Shown: positions 37,801 through 48,489 of the stretch, in pieces
Numbering within the stretch: the first letter of the stretch is position 1
How the letters are laid out: every line of letters starts with the position of its first letter
NCBI RefSeq assembly: GCF_904849725.1
Contig: NC_058523.1
Coordinates: forward strand, 109,308,189 to 109,372,188
DNA length: 64,000 nucleotides
Direction of reading: 5' to 3'
Source of the DNA: Hordeum vulgare subsp. vulgare
Lineage: Eukaryota; Streptophyta; Magnoliopsida; Poales; Poaceae
The notes under the pieces: model-generated
Databases searched by the model: none
What the model was told of the DNA's origin: nothing
Seen by the model: only the letters and a program-made list of their open reading frames with translations
Position numbers and translations under genes: made by a program

Positions 37801-38760
37801 AAGAAAGTGAGTGGGAGCTCTGTGGCGTTTCTAATATTATATGTGGATGACATATTACTGATTGGAAACAACGTAGAGCTTTTGGAGAGCATAAAAGGTT
37901 ACTTGAATAAAAGTTTCTCTATGAAGGACGTAGGAGAAGCTGCTTACATTCTAGGGATTAAGATCTATAGGGATAGATCAAAACGCCTGATAGGACTTTC
38001 ACAAAGCACATACCTTGATAAAGTTTTGAAGAGGTTCAAAATGGAACAGTCCAAGAAAGGGTTCTTGCCAGTGTTACAAGGTACGAGATTGAGTAAGACT
38101 CAGTGCCCAGCAACTGATGAAGATAGAGAGCATATGCGCTCCGTCCCCGATGCTTCAGCCATAGGTTCTATCATGTATGCGATGCTGTGCACTAGACCGG
38201 ATGTTAGCCTGGCCATAAGTATGGCAGGTAGGTACCAGAGTAATCCAGGAGTGGATCACTGGACAGCGGTCAAGAATATCCTGAAGTACCTCAAAAGGAC
38301 TAAGGAGATGTTTCTCGTGTATGGAGGTGACGAGGAGCTCGCCGTAAAAGGTTACGTCGATGCAAGCTTTGACACAGATCCGGACGACTCTAAGTCGCAA
38401 ACCGGATACATATTTATTCTTAATGGGGGTGCAGTAAGCTGGTGCAGTTCCAAGCAAAGCGTCGTAGCAGATTCTACATGTGAAGCGGAGTACATGGCTG
38501 CCTCGGAGGCGGCTAAGGAGGGTGTCTGGATGAAGCAGTTCATGACGGATCTTGGAGTGGTGCCAAGTGCACTGGATCCAATAACCTTGTTCCGTGACAA
38601 CACTGGTGCCATTGCCTTAGCAAAGGAACCAAGGTTTCACAAGAAGACCAGACACATCAAACGATGCTTCAACCTCATCCGCGACTACGTCGAGGAGGAG
38701 GATGTAAATATAGCAGACGGATCTTAATGTAGCAGACCCGCTGACTAAACCTCTTCCACG
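34876..38760 (+). pseudogene. A2 gag-pol polyprotein, broken by one stop and three frame breaks
   Basis: ATG at 34876 (MAHASVILNF). Codon 29 is TAG (34960-34962), most likely from TGG. Gag continues to a CCHC knuckle (CFYCKGMGHWKRNC, about 35629-35670). A one-base loss near 35769 breaks the frame at the protease (A1 keeps the base). Integrase follows: HxxxxH and CxxC, HTDVCGP, SDRGGDY, NGVSERRN (36190-36700). A small deletion at 37107-37115 shifts into RT (MDVKTAFLNG; YVDDILLIGN, about 37840-37870) and RNase H (VDASFDTDPDD; CEAEYMAASEAAKEG). A deletion near 38706-38722 ruins the last ~30 residues. Domain order protease-integrase-RT-RNase H is Copia order. Confidence 0.93.
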
Positions 38761-38834
38761 GCCAAAACATGATCGACACCAGAACTGTATGTAATTCACA
38801 TGGTGATGTGAGGGCTAGATTATTGACTCTAGTG

Positions 38835-38846
38835 CAAGTGGGAGAC
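38835..38846 (+). promoter_or_regulatory. Polypurine tract of A2
   Basis: CAAGTGGGAGAC abuts the 3' LTR start at 38847. Confidence 0.85.
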
Positions 38847-40680
38847 TGTTGGAATTATGCCCTAGAGGCAATAATAAATGTATAGTTATTAGTATAATTC
38901 CTGTATCAAGATAATAGTTTATTATCCATGCTATAATTGTATTGAATGAAGACTCATTTACATGTGTGGATACATAGACAAAACACCGTCCCTAGCATGC
39001 CTCTAGTTGGCTAGCCAGTTGATCGATGATAGTCAGTGTCTTCTGATTATGAACAAGGTGTTGTTGCTTGATAACTGGATCACGTCATTGGGAGAATCAC
39101 GTGATGGACTAGACCCAAACTAATAGACGTAGCATGTTGATCGTGTCATTTTGTTGCTACTGTTTTCTGCGTGTCAAGTATTTATTCCTATGACCATGAG
39201 ATCATATAACTCACTGACACCGGAGGAATGCTTTGTGTGTATCAAACGTCGCAACGTAACTGGGTGACTATAAAGATGCTCTACAGGTATCTCTGAAGGT
39301 GTTAGTTGAGTTAGTATGGATCAAGACTGGGATTTGTCACTCCGTGTGACGGAGAGGTATCTCGGGGTCCACTCGGTAATACAACATCACACACAAGCCT
39401 TGCAAGCAATGTAACTTAGTGTAAGTTGCGGCATCTTGTGTTACGGAACGAGTAAAGAGACTTGCCGGTAAACGAGATTGAAATAGGTATGCGGATACTG
39501 ACGATCGAATCTCGGGCAAGTAACATACCGAAGGACAAAGGGAATGACATACGGGATTATACGAATCCTTGGCACTGAGGTTCAAACGATAAGATCTTCG
39601 TAGAATATGTAGGATCCAATATGGGCATCCAGGTCCTGCTATTGGATATTGACCGAGGAGTCTCTCGGGTCATGTCTACATAGTTCTCGAACCCGCAGGG
39701 TCTGCACACTTAAGGTTCGACGTTGTTTTATGCGTATTTGAGTTATATGGTTGGTTACCGAATGTTGTTCGGAGTCCCGGATGAGATCGCGGACGTCACG
39801 AGGGTTTCCGGAATGGTCCGGAAACAAAGATTGATATATAGGATGACCTCATTATATTACCGGAAGGTTTTCGGAGTTACCGGGAATGTACCGGGAATGA
39901 CGAATGGGTTCCGAGAGTTCACCGGGGGGGGGGGGAGGGGGCAACCCACCCCGGGGAAGCCCATAGGCTTTGGGGAGACACACCAGCCCTTAGTGGGCTG
40001 GTGGGACAGCCCCAAGGGGGCCTATGCGCCAAGAGAAGGAAATCAAAGGAAAAGAAAAAAAAAGAGGGAAGAAGTGGGAAGGGAGGGGGACTCCTCCCAC
40101 CAAACCAAGTCCAACTCGGTTTGGGGGGGGGGAGTCCTCCCCCCCTTGGCTCGGCCGACCCCTTGAGGTTCCCTTGGACCCCAAGGCAAGGTCCCCCTCC
40201 CTCCTCCTATATATATGGGGCTTTTAGGGCAGATTTGAGACGACTTTCTCACGGCTGCCCGACCACATACCTCCATAGTTTTTCCTCTAGATCGCGTTTC
40301 TGCGGAGCTCGGGCGGAGCCCTGCTGAGACAAGGTCATCACCAACCTCCGGAGCGCCGTCACACTGCCGGAGAACTCTTCTACCTCTCCGTCTCTCTTGC
40401 TGGATCAAGAAGGCCGAGATCATCGTCGAGCTGTACATGTGCTGAACGCGGAGGTGCCGTCCGTTCGGTACTAGATCGTGGGACTGATCGCGGGATTGTT
40501 CGCGGGGCGGATCGAGGGACGTGAGGACGTTCCACTACATCAACCGCGTTCTCTAACGCTTCTGCTGTACGATCTACAAGGGTACTTAGATCACTCATCC
40601 CCTCTCGTAGATGGACATCACCATGATAGGTCTTCGTGCGCGTAGGAAATTTTTTGTTTCCCATGCGACATTCCCCAACA
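38847..40680 (+). repeat. 3' LTR of A2
   Basis: TGTTGGAATTATGCCC ... CCCCAACA, followed by the TSD CCCGC. A G-rich run at about 39925-39942 is longer than in the 5' LTR. Confidence 0.95.
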
Positions 40681-40812
40681 CCCGCCTGGGAAGGACCGTT
40701 CATCATTTCTAAGGTGCTGAACAACGGAGCGTATCGACTCTACAACCTCAACAGAGAGACGGTCGAGCCGCAAGCATGGAATGGAGATCTACTGAAGCGC
40801 TTCTACACATAA
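40681..40812 (+). pseudogene. Element F integrase C-terminus, after the A2 insertion
   Basis: With A2 and one TSD copy removed, the frame before 31794 continues into WEGPFIISKVLNNGAYRLYNL and ends at TAA 40810-40812. This is the conserved C-terminal end of Gypsy integrases. About 110 bp of plain non-coding DNA follow before the tandem array. Confidence 0.85.
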
Positions 40813-40925
40813 TCGCCAACAGAGACAATGTAAAGAACAAATGTCATCGAAGTAATACAAAACAGATTAATTTCTTGCCGATTCAAAATTCTTCCGCGTT
40901 TGCACAGTCCGTTCTAAAAATCTAA

Positions 40926-41830
40926 CTCCGAGTGTGCACCAAACGTCACACTCGGGGACTTAGCTGCAACCCAGAGTCGCCTAAGTAAACAACTCGCTCC
41001 GAGTGTGCACCAAAAGTCACACTCGGAGACTTAGCTGCGACCCATAGTCGCCTAAGTAAACAACTTGCTCCGAGTGTGCACCAAAAGTCACACTCGGGGA
41101 CTTAGATGCGACCCACAGTCGCCTAAGTAAAGAACTTGCTCTGAGTGTGCACCAAAAGTCACACTCGAGGACTTAGCTGGGACCCAGAGTCGCCTAAGTA
41201 AACAACTCGCTCCGAGTGTGCACCAAAAGTCACACTCGGAGACTTAGCTGCGACCCAGAGTCGCCTAAGTAAACAACTTGCTCCGAGTGTGCACCAAAAG
41301 TCACACTCGGGGACTTAGCTGCGACCCAGAGTCGCCTAAGTAAACAACTCGCTCCGAGTGTGCACCAAAAGTCACACTCGGAGACTTAGCTGCGACCCAG
41401 AGTCGCCTAAGTAAACAACTTGCTTCGAGTGTGCACCAAAAGTCACACTCGGGGACTAAGCTGCGACCCAGAGTCGCCTAAGTAAACAACTTGCTCCGAG
41501 TGTGCACCAAAAGTCACACTCGGGGACTTAGCTGCGACCCAGAGTCGCCTAAGTAAACAACTCGCTCCGAGTGTGCACCAAAAGTCACACTCGGGGACTT
41601 AGCTGCGACCCAGAGTTGCCTAAGTAAACTACTTGCTCCGAGTGTGCACCAAAAGTCACACTCGGGGACTTAGCTGCGACCCAGAGTCGCCTAAGTAAAC
41701 AACTTGCTCCGAGTGTGCACCAAAAGTCACACTCGGGGACTTAGCTGCGACCCAGAGTCTCCTAAGTAAAGAGCTTCCTCCGAGTGGGCACACAAGTTAC
41801 ACTCGGAGGCTTAGCTAAGTCGCCTAAACA
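40926..41830 (+). repeat. 71-bp tandem array, 13 units, two hairpins per unit
   Basis: The marker AGTGTGCACC recurs at 40931 and then every 71 bp without a single indel to 41712, with a variant at 41783. Each unit holds hairpin 1 (CCGAGTGTG / CACACTCGG, 9-bp perfect stem, 10-nt loop) and hairpin 2 (CTTAG+GCGAC / GTCGC+CTAAG, 10 bp with a CT bulge, loop CCAGA). Units vary at a few places (CTCG/CTTG and CGGAG/CGGGG), partly alternating between units 5 and 8. The array lies between the pol stop and the 3' end of the antisense gene. Confidence 0.95.
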
Positions 41831-42045
41831 AAAACCACGAGCAAAACTCGTGTCAAAAAAAACTCAGCGAAAGAAGAGCAAAAGATCCGGTTCGAATTCA
41901 AATTGAGTTCAACGATCAGTCGGCTCGGTGTGAATCAAGTTTATCCACACTGAGCCACGAATGTGCCGGCCAACAGCAGTGGCCAAAGTTTAATACAAAC
42001 TCCACTCGGCATACCGAGGGAAATGTGCGTTCAGCATAAAGTCAA

Positions 42046-45000
42046 TCAAGCATCGCCGCGGTTGGCAGGCTCGACGAAGGTGTCGAGGTCGATTCCATCT
42101 GCAATCCGAGTGGCCGTGTCGAGGAAGGTCTCCATGTAGTCTTCAAATCAAAGCTTCTTGGTGTTGGCGACCTGCAACGTCTTTAGCTTGTCTTCACGGG
42201 CTTCCTTACAATGCACTCGGACCAGAGACAACGCCACGTCCCCGCCACACCGAGCGGCAGACTTCTTCCATGCCTGCACTCTGCTTGGAATATTCTCCAG
42301 TCGAGTCATCAACCCCTCTATCTCATTCCGGGAGTCATCTTCAGGCCACAGCTCTCTGTCAATTCGGCCGACAACTTCTTTGTTAAGGCGGGAATTCAGT
42401 CGGAATATGTCCCGGTTAGCTTCATCACCGAGTGGAACATTCGGTTGCCCAAGTGACGGTTCAATTTCGGCGGTCTCGGCTTCAACGTCCCGAAAGAAAT
42501 CTGCAAAGAAAAGACATGGAGAAAATAAGCGCGGAGTGAACTCCAAAGTCAAAGAGCACTCGGCAAGCAACTTACCACCAAGCAGTGCGACCATCTTCTT
42601 CGCCCAGTCGCCGGCGTATTTCTCCTGTGCTTTGCACCGAGCGTTCATTGACTTCAGCTGGCCCACCCATTCGGATATCTCCTTCTTCAAATTTTCTAAC
42701 TCGGCTAACAGTGCCTTGTTAGTCTCCCGAGATTCCTCCAAAGATTTTTCTCATTCAGCGAGAGCCTTCTTCATGCCAGCCATATCATTCGCAGCTACCT
42801 CCAAGTCGGCAGCAAGTTGAGTCTTCTCAGCCATCAGAGCATTATAGGCTGATCTCACTTCACAAGTCTTCTGTCAAAGAGACACAAAGGGAGGATCAGC
42901 CAGATTCAACAAGGAAAAAGTCTCGACAGATATGACAAAACAATCAAAACTCAAGATTCTTCAGACCCCTGCCGATGCAAGCAATCGACAGCGGTCTCGG
43001 GGACTACACCCAGTAGGTTCACTGAGAGTGACCCCACTGGTATGAAGCTCGAACAGGTCGGTCCCATTGAGCTCCATAGCAAACCAACAACACTATGAGA
43101 CTACTATTACTCGACCCGAGTAACACTACTCTCGGGGACTACACCCAGTGGGTGCACTCGGCGTGCCCCCACTAGTACCACTCGGACAGATCAGTTCTGA
43201 TCTGTAGAGATTATGGAAAATACATATAAAGACAACTGCCGGTGCAAACACTCGGCAGAAGTCTCGGGGACTACACCCACTGGGTTCACTCGGAGTGAAC
43301 CCACTGGAAAATTAACCTACTGTATCCGAGTATCTCGCCAAAACCCCCAGTGGGCACCAACTTGTACCATGGCGTCCTTGGCGGATCCTACTTGATCTTC
43401 CGGGATGCGTCGGGCAGCATAGTGAACAGTCGGCGGACCCGGCATGGCAGAAGGCGCCCTAGGTATCCCGAGCTCCCTGGGCATCCCGAGCTCTGCTCCA
43501 GTCGGTTCCGCCGTGAAGGCCACCATCTCAGTCGGCGGCACGCTCATGGCGGGGTTGGCAGCAGGTTGGATAACCCCAGGGACAGGTGCCAAAGCTGGTT
43601 CCGACCTCCTTTGGTCGTTGTCGTCCAGATGGATCACCTCCGAAGGAAGCCCGACTGAACAAAATAAAAATACAGGAAAAGATCAAGATCAAAGACAGCA
43701 CTCGTGAAACGGTAATACAGCTCTCGGAGTCGTGACAACGTACCTTGCTGGGACGTGGCAGCGTTATCAGTGTCCATGGGATCGTCACTCTGACGTGGCA
43801 GAGAGGTGGCGGAGGTAGCAACTCTGTTGAGTGAAATCCATTCGACGGGTAAACATGAATTCCCAAAAAGAAGAGTCCAATCGGATACTGAAGGAAGATG
43901 TAAGAGCAAAGATACTTACGCTGAAGCGACCGGAACAGCGATCCTCATCCGGGGCAAAGCTTTCCGATGTTTAGATCCGCTGGGTTTAGCCACCTTTGAC
44001 GGCTGATCCACGGGCTCGGCAGAGGAACCCCTAGTTCTCTTCACACTCCGAGCACTCGGGACCACGGGAGGAGCCGGCGGAACAGCGGGGTCATGACGGT
44101 GCTTGGTTCAGCGTTCTGGTGGTGAGGGTGACGAGCTCTGCTCTTCACTCTCCTCCTCCTCCTCTTCTGTTTCCTCCTTCGTCTCCCTACTGTCAGAGAC
44201 GTACTCGGCTCTACCCGCGCTACCCTCCATGCTGCCTTCTTCTTCCTTGACCGGATTCCCATTTGAGACTGCAGAATGCCAGTTCGTCCACTCCTGCACA
44301 AAACACAGTCGGCAACGTCAGTCGACGAGACAAGAAAAGCAAGAAAACTGAGAAGGTTAAAAGCACTCGACAACATGTACTCACCTCATTCGGAGGAGGA
44401 TTTTGGGTGCGGAAGGCCTTCACCCGCCGAGCTCCCACGGGGTTATCACATGTGCCCGTGATGCTGCGGACCCACGCACCCACGGCCTCCTCGCTCACGT
44501 CTTCAGGATGGGATCGAGTGGTATCCGAAGGCCCCGTGTAATGCCACATTGCGTGGTCTCGGGCCTGGAGCGGTTGGATGCGTCGACCTAGAAAAGTCTC
44601 CAACAGGTCCATGCCGGTGACTCCGTTCCGGACGACGGTTACCAGCGCGTCGATCAAAGGCTGGATCTGGGTTTTTTCTCCCTTAGAGAGCGCTAGCTTC
44701 TTGGGAGGGCCCGGACGGTCTAAACTAAAGGGTGGTAACCCACTCGGAGCATTCGGGCAGGCAATGTCCTGGCAATAGAACCAGGACGATTGCCAGTTCC
44801 TAACCGACTTGGATAGCTGATGGGAGGGATAACTACTTTTCGTTTTCTTCTAAAATCCTAAACCCCTGCACTGGAGGATGTGTGTCTTATCATCAGACTG
44901 GCTATGTTTCTTAACCGTTTGATATATAGCAGAGAAAACATATTTGAAGAGCCCCCAGTGGGGAGGACATCCTATGAAAGACTCGCAGAGGGTGATGAAT

Positions 45001-45359
45001 GCGGAAAGATGAGCTATCGCATTCGGCGGAAAGTGATGGAGCTGTGCCCCGAAGTAGTTCATGATACCTCATAAGGAAGGATGGGGAGGTAGGGAGAAAC
45101 CTCTGGCCACGTGGCTGAGCAGCAGGACGCGCTCCCCCTCCCTCGGCGTCGGCTCCACCTCGCCTTCTGGCAGCCTCCAAGACTTATTGATGACCATGCC
45201 ATGCTCCACCAGCTCCAGCACGTTGGTATCCCTCACCATGGAGGGGAGGAAGTCCCCTTGGATCCAGCCCGCCGGCAACGCCCGCTGCCGTCGCTGAGTG
45301 GAGGCCGCCCCCTTCTTCTTCTTCTTCGCCTCAAGCTTGCTGGTCTGCCCCTTCGTCAT
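42046..45359 (-). pseudogene. Antisense gene inside element F: six exons, about 821 codons, five in-frame stops
   Basis: Exons on the minus strand: 45359-44385, 44293-43920, 43823-43744, 43654-43368, 42870-42576, 42500-42046. The five introns (91, 96, 89, 497, 75 bp) all start GT and end AG, with phases 0, 2, 1, 0, 1. Exon lengths total 2466 nt, exactly in frame. Exon 1 starts at MTKGQTSKLEAKKKKK and holds NYFGAQLHHFPPNAIAHL, which I recognise as the 'putative gypsy type transposon' domain of grass annotations (PF04195-like). Exon 2 is acidic and then basic. Exons 5 and 6 are rich in Leu/Glu/Lys and likely coiled coil. Stops at 45069, 44850, 44108, 42751 and 42148 each fit one C-to-T change (CGA to TGA, CAG to TAG). 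Such antisense ORFs are known in TAT-lineage elements; the role is unknown. Exon 4's donor is the least certain. Confidence 0.8.
42871..43367 (-). repeat. Three diverged palindromes in intron 4 of the antisense gene
   Basis: Near-perfect inverted repeats lie at 43010-43040 (12 of 14 pairs), about 43146-43174 (11 of 13) and 43277-43307 (13 of 14). Each follows CTCGGGGACTACACC and they are spaced about 131-136 bp. They look like decayed tandem units distinct from the 71-bp array, although both share the CTCGGGGACT motif. Confidence 0.7.
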
Positions 45360-45869
45360 GGCGAGGGCGATGGATCCGCAGAGGAGGAGGGGAAGGAGGT
45401 GGCTAGAGGTGTGCAGGGAGTTGAGGGGGGGGGGCGAGATCAGTGGGAGGAAGACGAGCAGCACAGCAGGAAGGTCCGCCAGGAAGGCTTTAAAAGGCCT
45501 CCGACTGAGTCACCTACAGGTGGGCCCAAGATCTTATCCTCCCAACCGGCTGCTGCAAGATTAGTGGAGAAGATCGCGGCGCGGTAATCGAGGAGGCAAA
45601 ATCTACTCGATGGCGATGTCGTCATCCCCACTGAGCGCGCGGCAACCGAAATTTGAGAATCCCGGAAAATCCAGCGCTGTCAGTATGATCGATCACGTCG
45701 AAAGATTCCGCGGAAGCAATCGGTCCCTCAAGGTTCGTTTCGCTGGCATATTCACTCGGATCACTAGCCGCAAAGATAAAATGGATCGAGGAAGACAACG
45801 CTAAGATCACCTCAATACCAGTCGGCTCCAAACTCCGGACATCGCTTCATCGTTCCAGCCCCGATCCAT
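45360..45869. other. Region between antisense gene start and 3' LTR of F
   Basis: No ORF is supported. In the minus-strand sense this is the upstream region of the antisense gene and may contain its promoter, but no convincing TATA box was picked out. It is GC-rich up to about 45560. Confidence 0.5.
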
Positions 45870-45880
45870 TTGGGGACTAA
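45870..45880 (+). promoter_or_regulatory. Polypurine tract of element F
   Basis: TTGGGGACTAA directly adjoins the LTR start TGATGGGG. Its core GGGGACTNA also appears in most 71-bp units and in the intron palindromes. Confidence 0.75.
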
Positions 45881-46416
45881 TGATGGGGTTATAGTCCCAG
45901 GGTAGGGTCATAGGTCTGCCCTATAGGTCCTACCCAAGGACTACCCTTCATAGGGGACAAGGCCCTTAGACAGTTCCGACTGAACTAAGGACGCCCCCAT
46001 CATCCAGTCAGCGACGATCCACTCGGAGCATATCTAACGTACCGGCTGGAATCCACTCTGTACATCATAACCTCCCAGGAGGGCAACGGTCATACGTTTT
46101 CATACACCATAACTAGCATTTAAGGCTTACATTACCAGTAACGCCATCGTTTAGTCGCCACTACTCGACCCCTGTCCACCGAGCCATTATGAAGGGCAGC
46201 GCACTCTATATAAGCCGCCCTTCACCACTGGTACAGGGGTAGGCACTTGCTGTAATCCCTTAATACACTCGACACAAAGCTCCCAAGAACACTGAGACAT
46301 AGGGCTTTTACCTCCACCGTAGAGGGGCCCGAACACATACATCCTCGCCGTAGCTTAGGCTCTGCCCATATACTTTCGTACCCCGTACTTCTACTGTCAG
46401 ACTTATACCCATGACA
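45881..46416 (+). repeat. 3' LTR of element F (536 bp)
   Basis: TGATGGGGTTATAG ... CCATGACA, followed by the TSD AGACA. TATA box near 46206. Confidence 0.93.
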
Positions 46417-46431
46417 AGACATATCAATACC

Positions 46432-47602
46432 GACGATCGAATCTCGGGCAAGTAACATACCGAAGGACAAAGGGAATGACATACGGGATTATATGAATCC
46501 TTGACACTGAGGTTCAACCTATAAGATCTTTGGAGAATATGTAGGATCCAATATGGGCATCCAGGTCCCGCTATTGGATATTGACCGAGGAGTGCCTCGG
46601 GGTATGTCTACATAGTTCTCGAACCCGCAGGGTCTGCACACTTAAGGTTCGATGATGTTTTAGTATAGTTGAGTTATATGTGTGGTTAACGAATGTTGTT
46701 CGGAGTCCCGGATGAGATCATGGACATCACGAGGGTTTCCGAAATGGTCCGGAAATGAAGATTGATATATAGGATGGTTTCATTTGGTTACCGGAAAGTT
46801 TTGGGAAAATCCGGCACTGTACCGGGAGTGACGAATGGGTTTCGGGAGTTCACCGGGCAAGGCACACCCACCTGGAGTGAGCCCAAGGCCATAGGGTGGC
46901 ACCACAAGTCCCTAGTGGGATGGTGGAGTTAGCCCAAGGGGCCCATGGCGCCACTTAAAGAAATACCAAAAGGAAAAGAAAAAGAAAAGGGAAATTGGGA
47001 GGTGGGAAGGAAGAGGAGGATTCCTCCTTCCCAAACCGAATTGGAGGAGTCATCCTCCTCCTAGCGCCGGCGCGCCCTTGAGGTCCTTGTCCCTCAAGGC
47101 AAGCCCCTCTCCCTCCCTCCTATATATATTGGTGTCTTAGGGCTGATTTGAGACAACTTTTGCCACCTGCAACTCAACCCTAGATCACATAGTTTTACCT
47201 CTAGATCGGATTTCTGCGGATATCGGGCGGAGCCCTGCAGGAGTAGATCATCACCACCACCGGAGCACCGTCATGCTGCCGGAGAACTCATATACTTCTC
47301 CGTCTTGCTTGCTGGATCAAGAAGGCCGAGATCATCCTCGAGTTGTACGTGTGTTGAGCGCGGAGGTGCCGTTCGTTCGGCACTAGATCGGAACGGATCG
47401 TGGGACGGATCGCGGGACGGTTCGTGGGACGGTTCGTGGGACGTGAAGACGTTCCACTACATCAACCGCGTTTCTTAACGCTTCCTGTTGTGCGATCTAC
47501 AAGGGTACGTAGATCCAAATCTCCTCTCGTAGATGGACATCACCATGATAGGTCTTCGTGTGCGTAGGAATTTTTTTGTTTCCCATGCAACATTCCCCAA
47601 CA
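46432..47602 (+). repeat. 3' LTR of A1, second part
   Basis: It continues the LTR broken at 15646 (GACGATCGAATCTCGGGC...) and ends CCCCAACA at 47602. With 15001-15646 it makes about 1.82 kb, the usual length for this family. A TATA-like tract is near 47122. Confidence 0.92.
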
Positions 47603-47706
47603 GCTACAATTGCTAAAACTTTCGACAACTAATATTGGGAAAAGTCTAAGTTTTTATTTGGTAAATAGTCTAATCACCCCCCTCTAGACATACTTCGAAT
47701 CCTACA
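47603..47706 (+). repeat. 3' tail of an older LTR, target of A1
   Basis: The ~104 bp match the last part of the H 3' LTR (about 52111-52216), including TCTAGACATACTTC and the terminal CCTACA. The remainder of this LTR would lie left of the window, before A1. Confidence 0.75.
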
Positions 47707-48489
47707 CCCCTTCACAACATTCACGGAGTTATTAAACTAAGCATTCAATATCGAATCTCCTATCCAAAATAATGTTTTAGATCCTACACATACCAAGGTT
47801 CATCCATATCCTCGATAACTAGGGGTCTGCTCACACATAGAGGCAACATACATCATAACAAGGGTGATAGCATACATGGATGGATGTTTCAAATAACACA
47901 CAAGATGATCCACTAGGGTTCTTTAGATTACAATGGTGAGGATGCATATGATGATGACGACGACAATGGTGAAGATGTCGATGATGACGATGGTGATGAT
48001 GTTGAAGCCCCCTTGAACACGGTGAGGAAGGTGACCCTCTTCTCCTTGCCAATCCCTCCTCTGGATGAACTCCTGAGGCTAGGGTTCTACCTTTCGGATG
48101 AGTTTCAGGTATCTTTGGGCATCTGATTCACGATCCGATTTCACAAGGTTGAAATAGTTAATTTGGTGGTGGCGACGTCACTCCATACGACCGCCCATAA
48201 CAGCAGCCACGGTTGTATGGAACATCGTATTTTGAGCTGGAACCGCAATGACAATTTCTCCTTCATCCTTCTTGCTTGATTCTTTTATGGTAGGTGATTA
48301 TAACTTCAAATACATGATTTCACTACCATTTTGGGGGATCTTCTCCATATTATGATAATTGGTCCAAAAAGCATTACCTGAGAGATTATCAACAAAAAGA
48401 GGTGCACGAACGCAGTAAAATTCCACAAAGCGTGCCATGTAGGCATAAGAAACATGGTAAAATTATCACATATTGGACTCATCACCGAC
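47707..48489. other. Unassigned stretch
   Basis: I recognise no element or gene. It holds a GATGAC-rich triplet tract (47941-48005) that encodes an Asp-rich peptide on the plus strand and a His-rich one on the minus strand. It may be old flanking DNA. Confidence 0.5.

Larger units (their letters stand above)
31795..40680 (+). mobile_element. Copia A2: full-length BARE/WIS/Angela-type element, inactivated
   Basis: 8886 bp with LTRs 31795-33619 (1825 bp) and 38847-40680 (1834 bp) and the perfect TSD CCCGC (31790-31794, 40681-40685). It has a PBS for initiator Met tRNA, a long leader, a gag-pol region and a polypurine tract. Hand comparison gave roughly 30 differences between LTRs, near 1.6-1.8%. 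At the often-used 1.3e-8 substitutions per site per year this means about 0.6-0.7 million years, making A2 the youngest datable insertion of the nest. It lies inside the F integrase. Confidence 0.95.
25525..46416 (+). mobile_element. Element F: complete Gypsy retrotransposon with second RNase H and antisense gene
   Basis: The LTRs (25525-26059, 45881-46416) are about 535 bp and flanked by the perfect TSD AGACA (25520-25524, 46417-46421). Order: 5' LTR, PBS, gag, protease, RT, RNase H, second RNase H, integrase (split by A2), a 71-bp tandem array, a spliced minus-strand gene, polypurine tract, 3' LTR. Without A2 it is about 12 kb. A second RNase H plus extra ORFs after pol is the layout known for the TAT lineage of plant Ty3/Gypsy (Grande, Ogre, RIRE2-type). 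About 25 differences between the LTRs (near 4.7%) were counted by eye. Confidence 0.93.
15647..46426 (-). mobile_element. Element E: non-autonomous Gypsy-like element (gag, protease, extra ORF), minus strand
   Basis: On the minus strand, reading from the right: 5' LTR (46426-46422 plus 25524-23854), PBS near 23844-23825, gag-protease (23785-20942), a U3-like segment (about 20740-20520), the extra ORF (20162-19141), an internal polypurine-tract copy, non-coding DNA, the polypurine tract and the 3' LTR (17303-15647). The TSD ATACC is perfect. RT, RNase H and integrase are absent: only non-coding DNA and the extra ORF lie between protease and 3' LTR. Without nested F the element is about 9.9 kb. 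A Sabrina-like identity is possible but not established. Confidence 0.9.

Noticed and set aside
40926..41830. CRISPR-like array of regular repeats
   Set aside because: Units are contiguous 71-bp tandem copies with no unique spacers, in a plant retrotransposon. This is a tandem repeat, not CRISPR.
42158..42820. 220-codon plus-strand ORF as a gene
   Set aside because: It is the opposite-strand shadow of the antisense coiled-coil exons, whose frame, introns and composition are far better supported.
47831..48052. His-rich 73-codon ORF
   Set aside because: It is an artefact of a GATGAC-type triplet tract. The opposite frame gives an equally artificial Asp-rich peptide.
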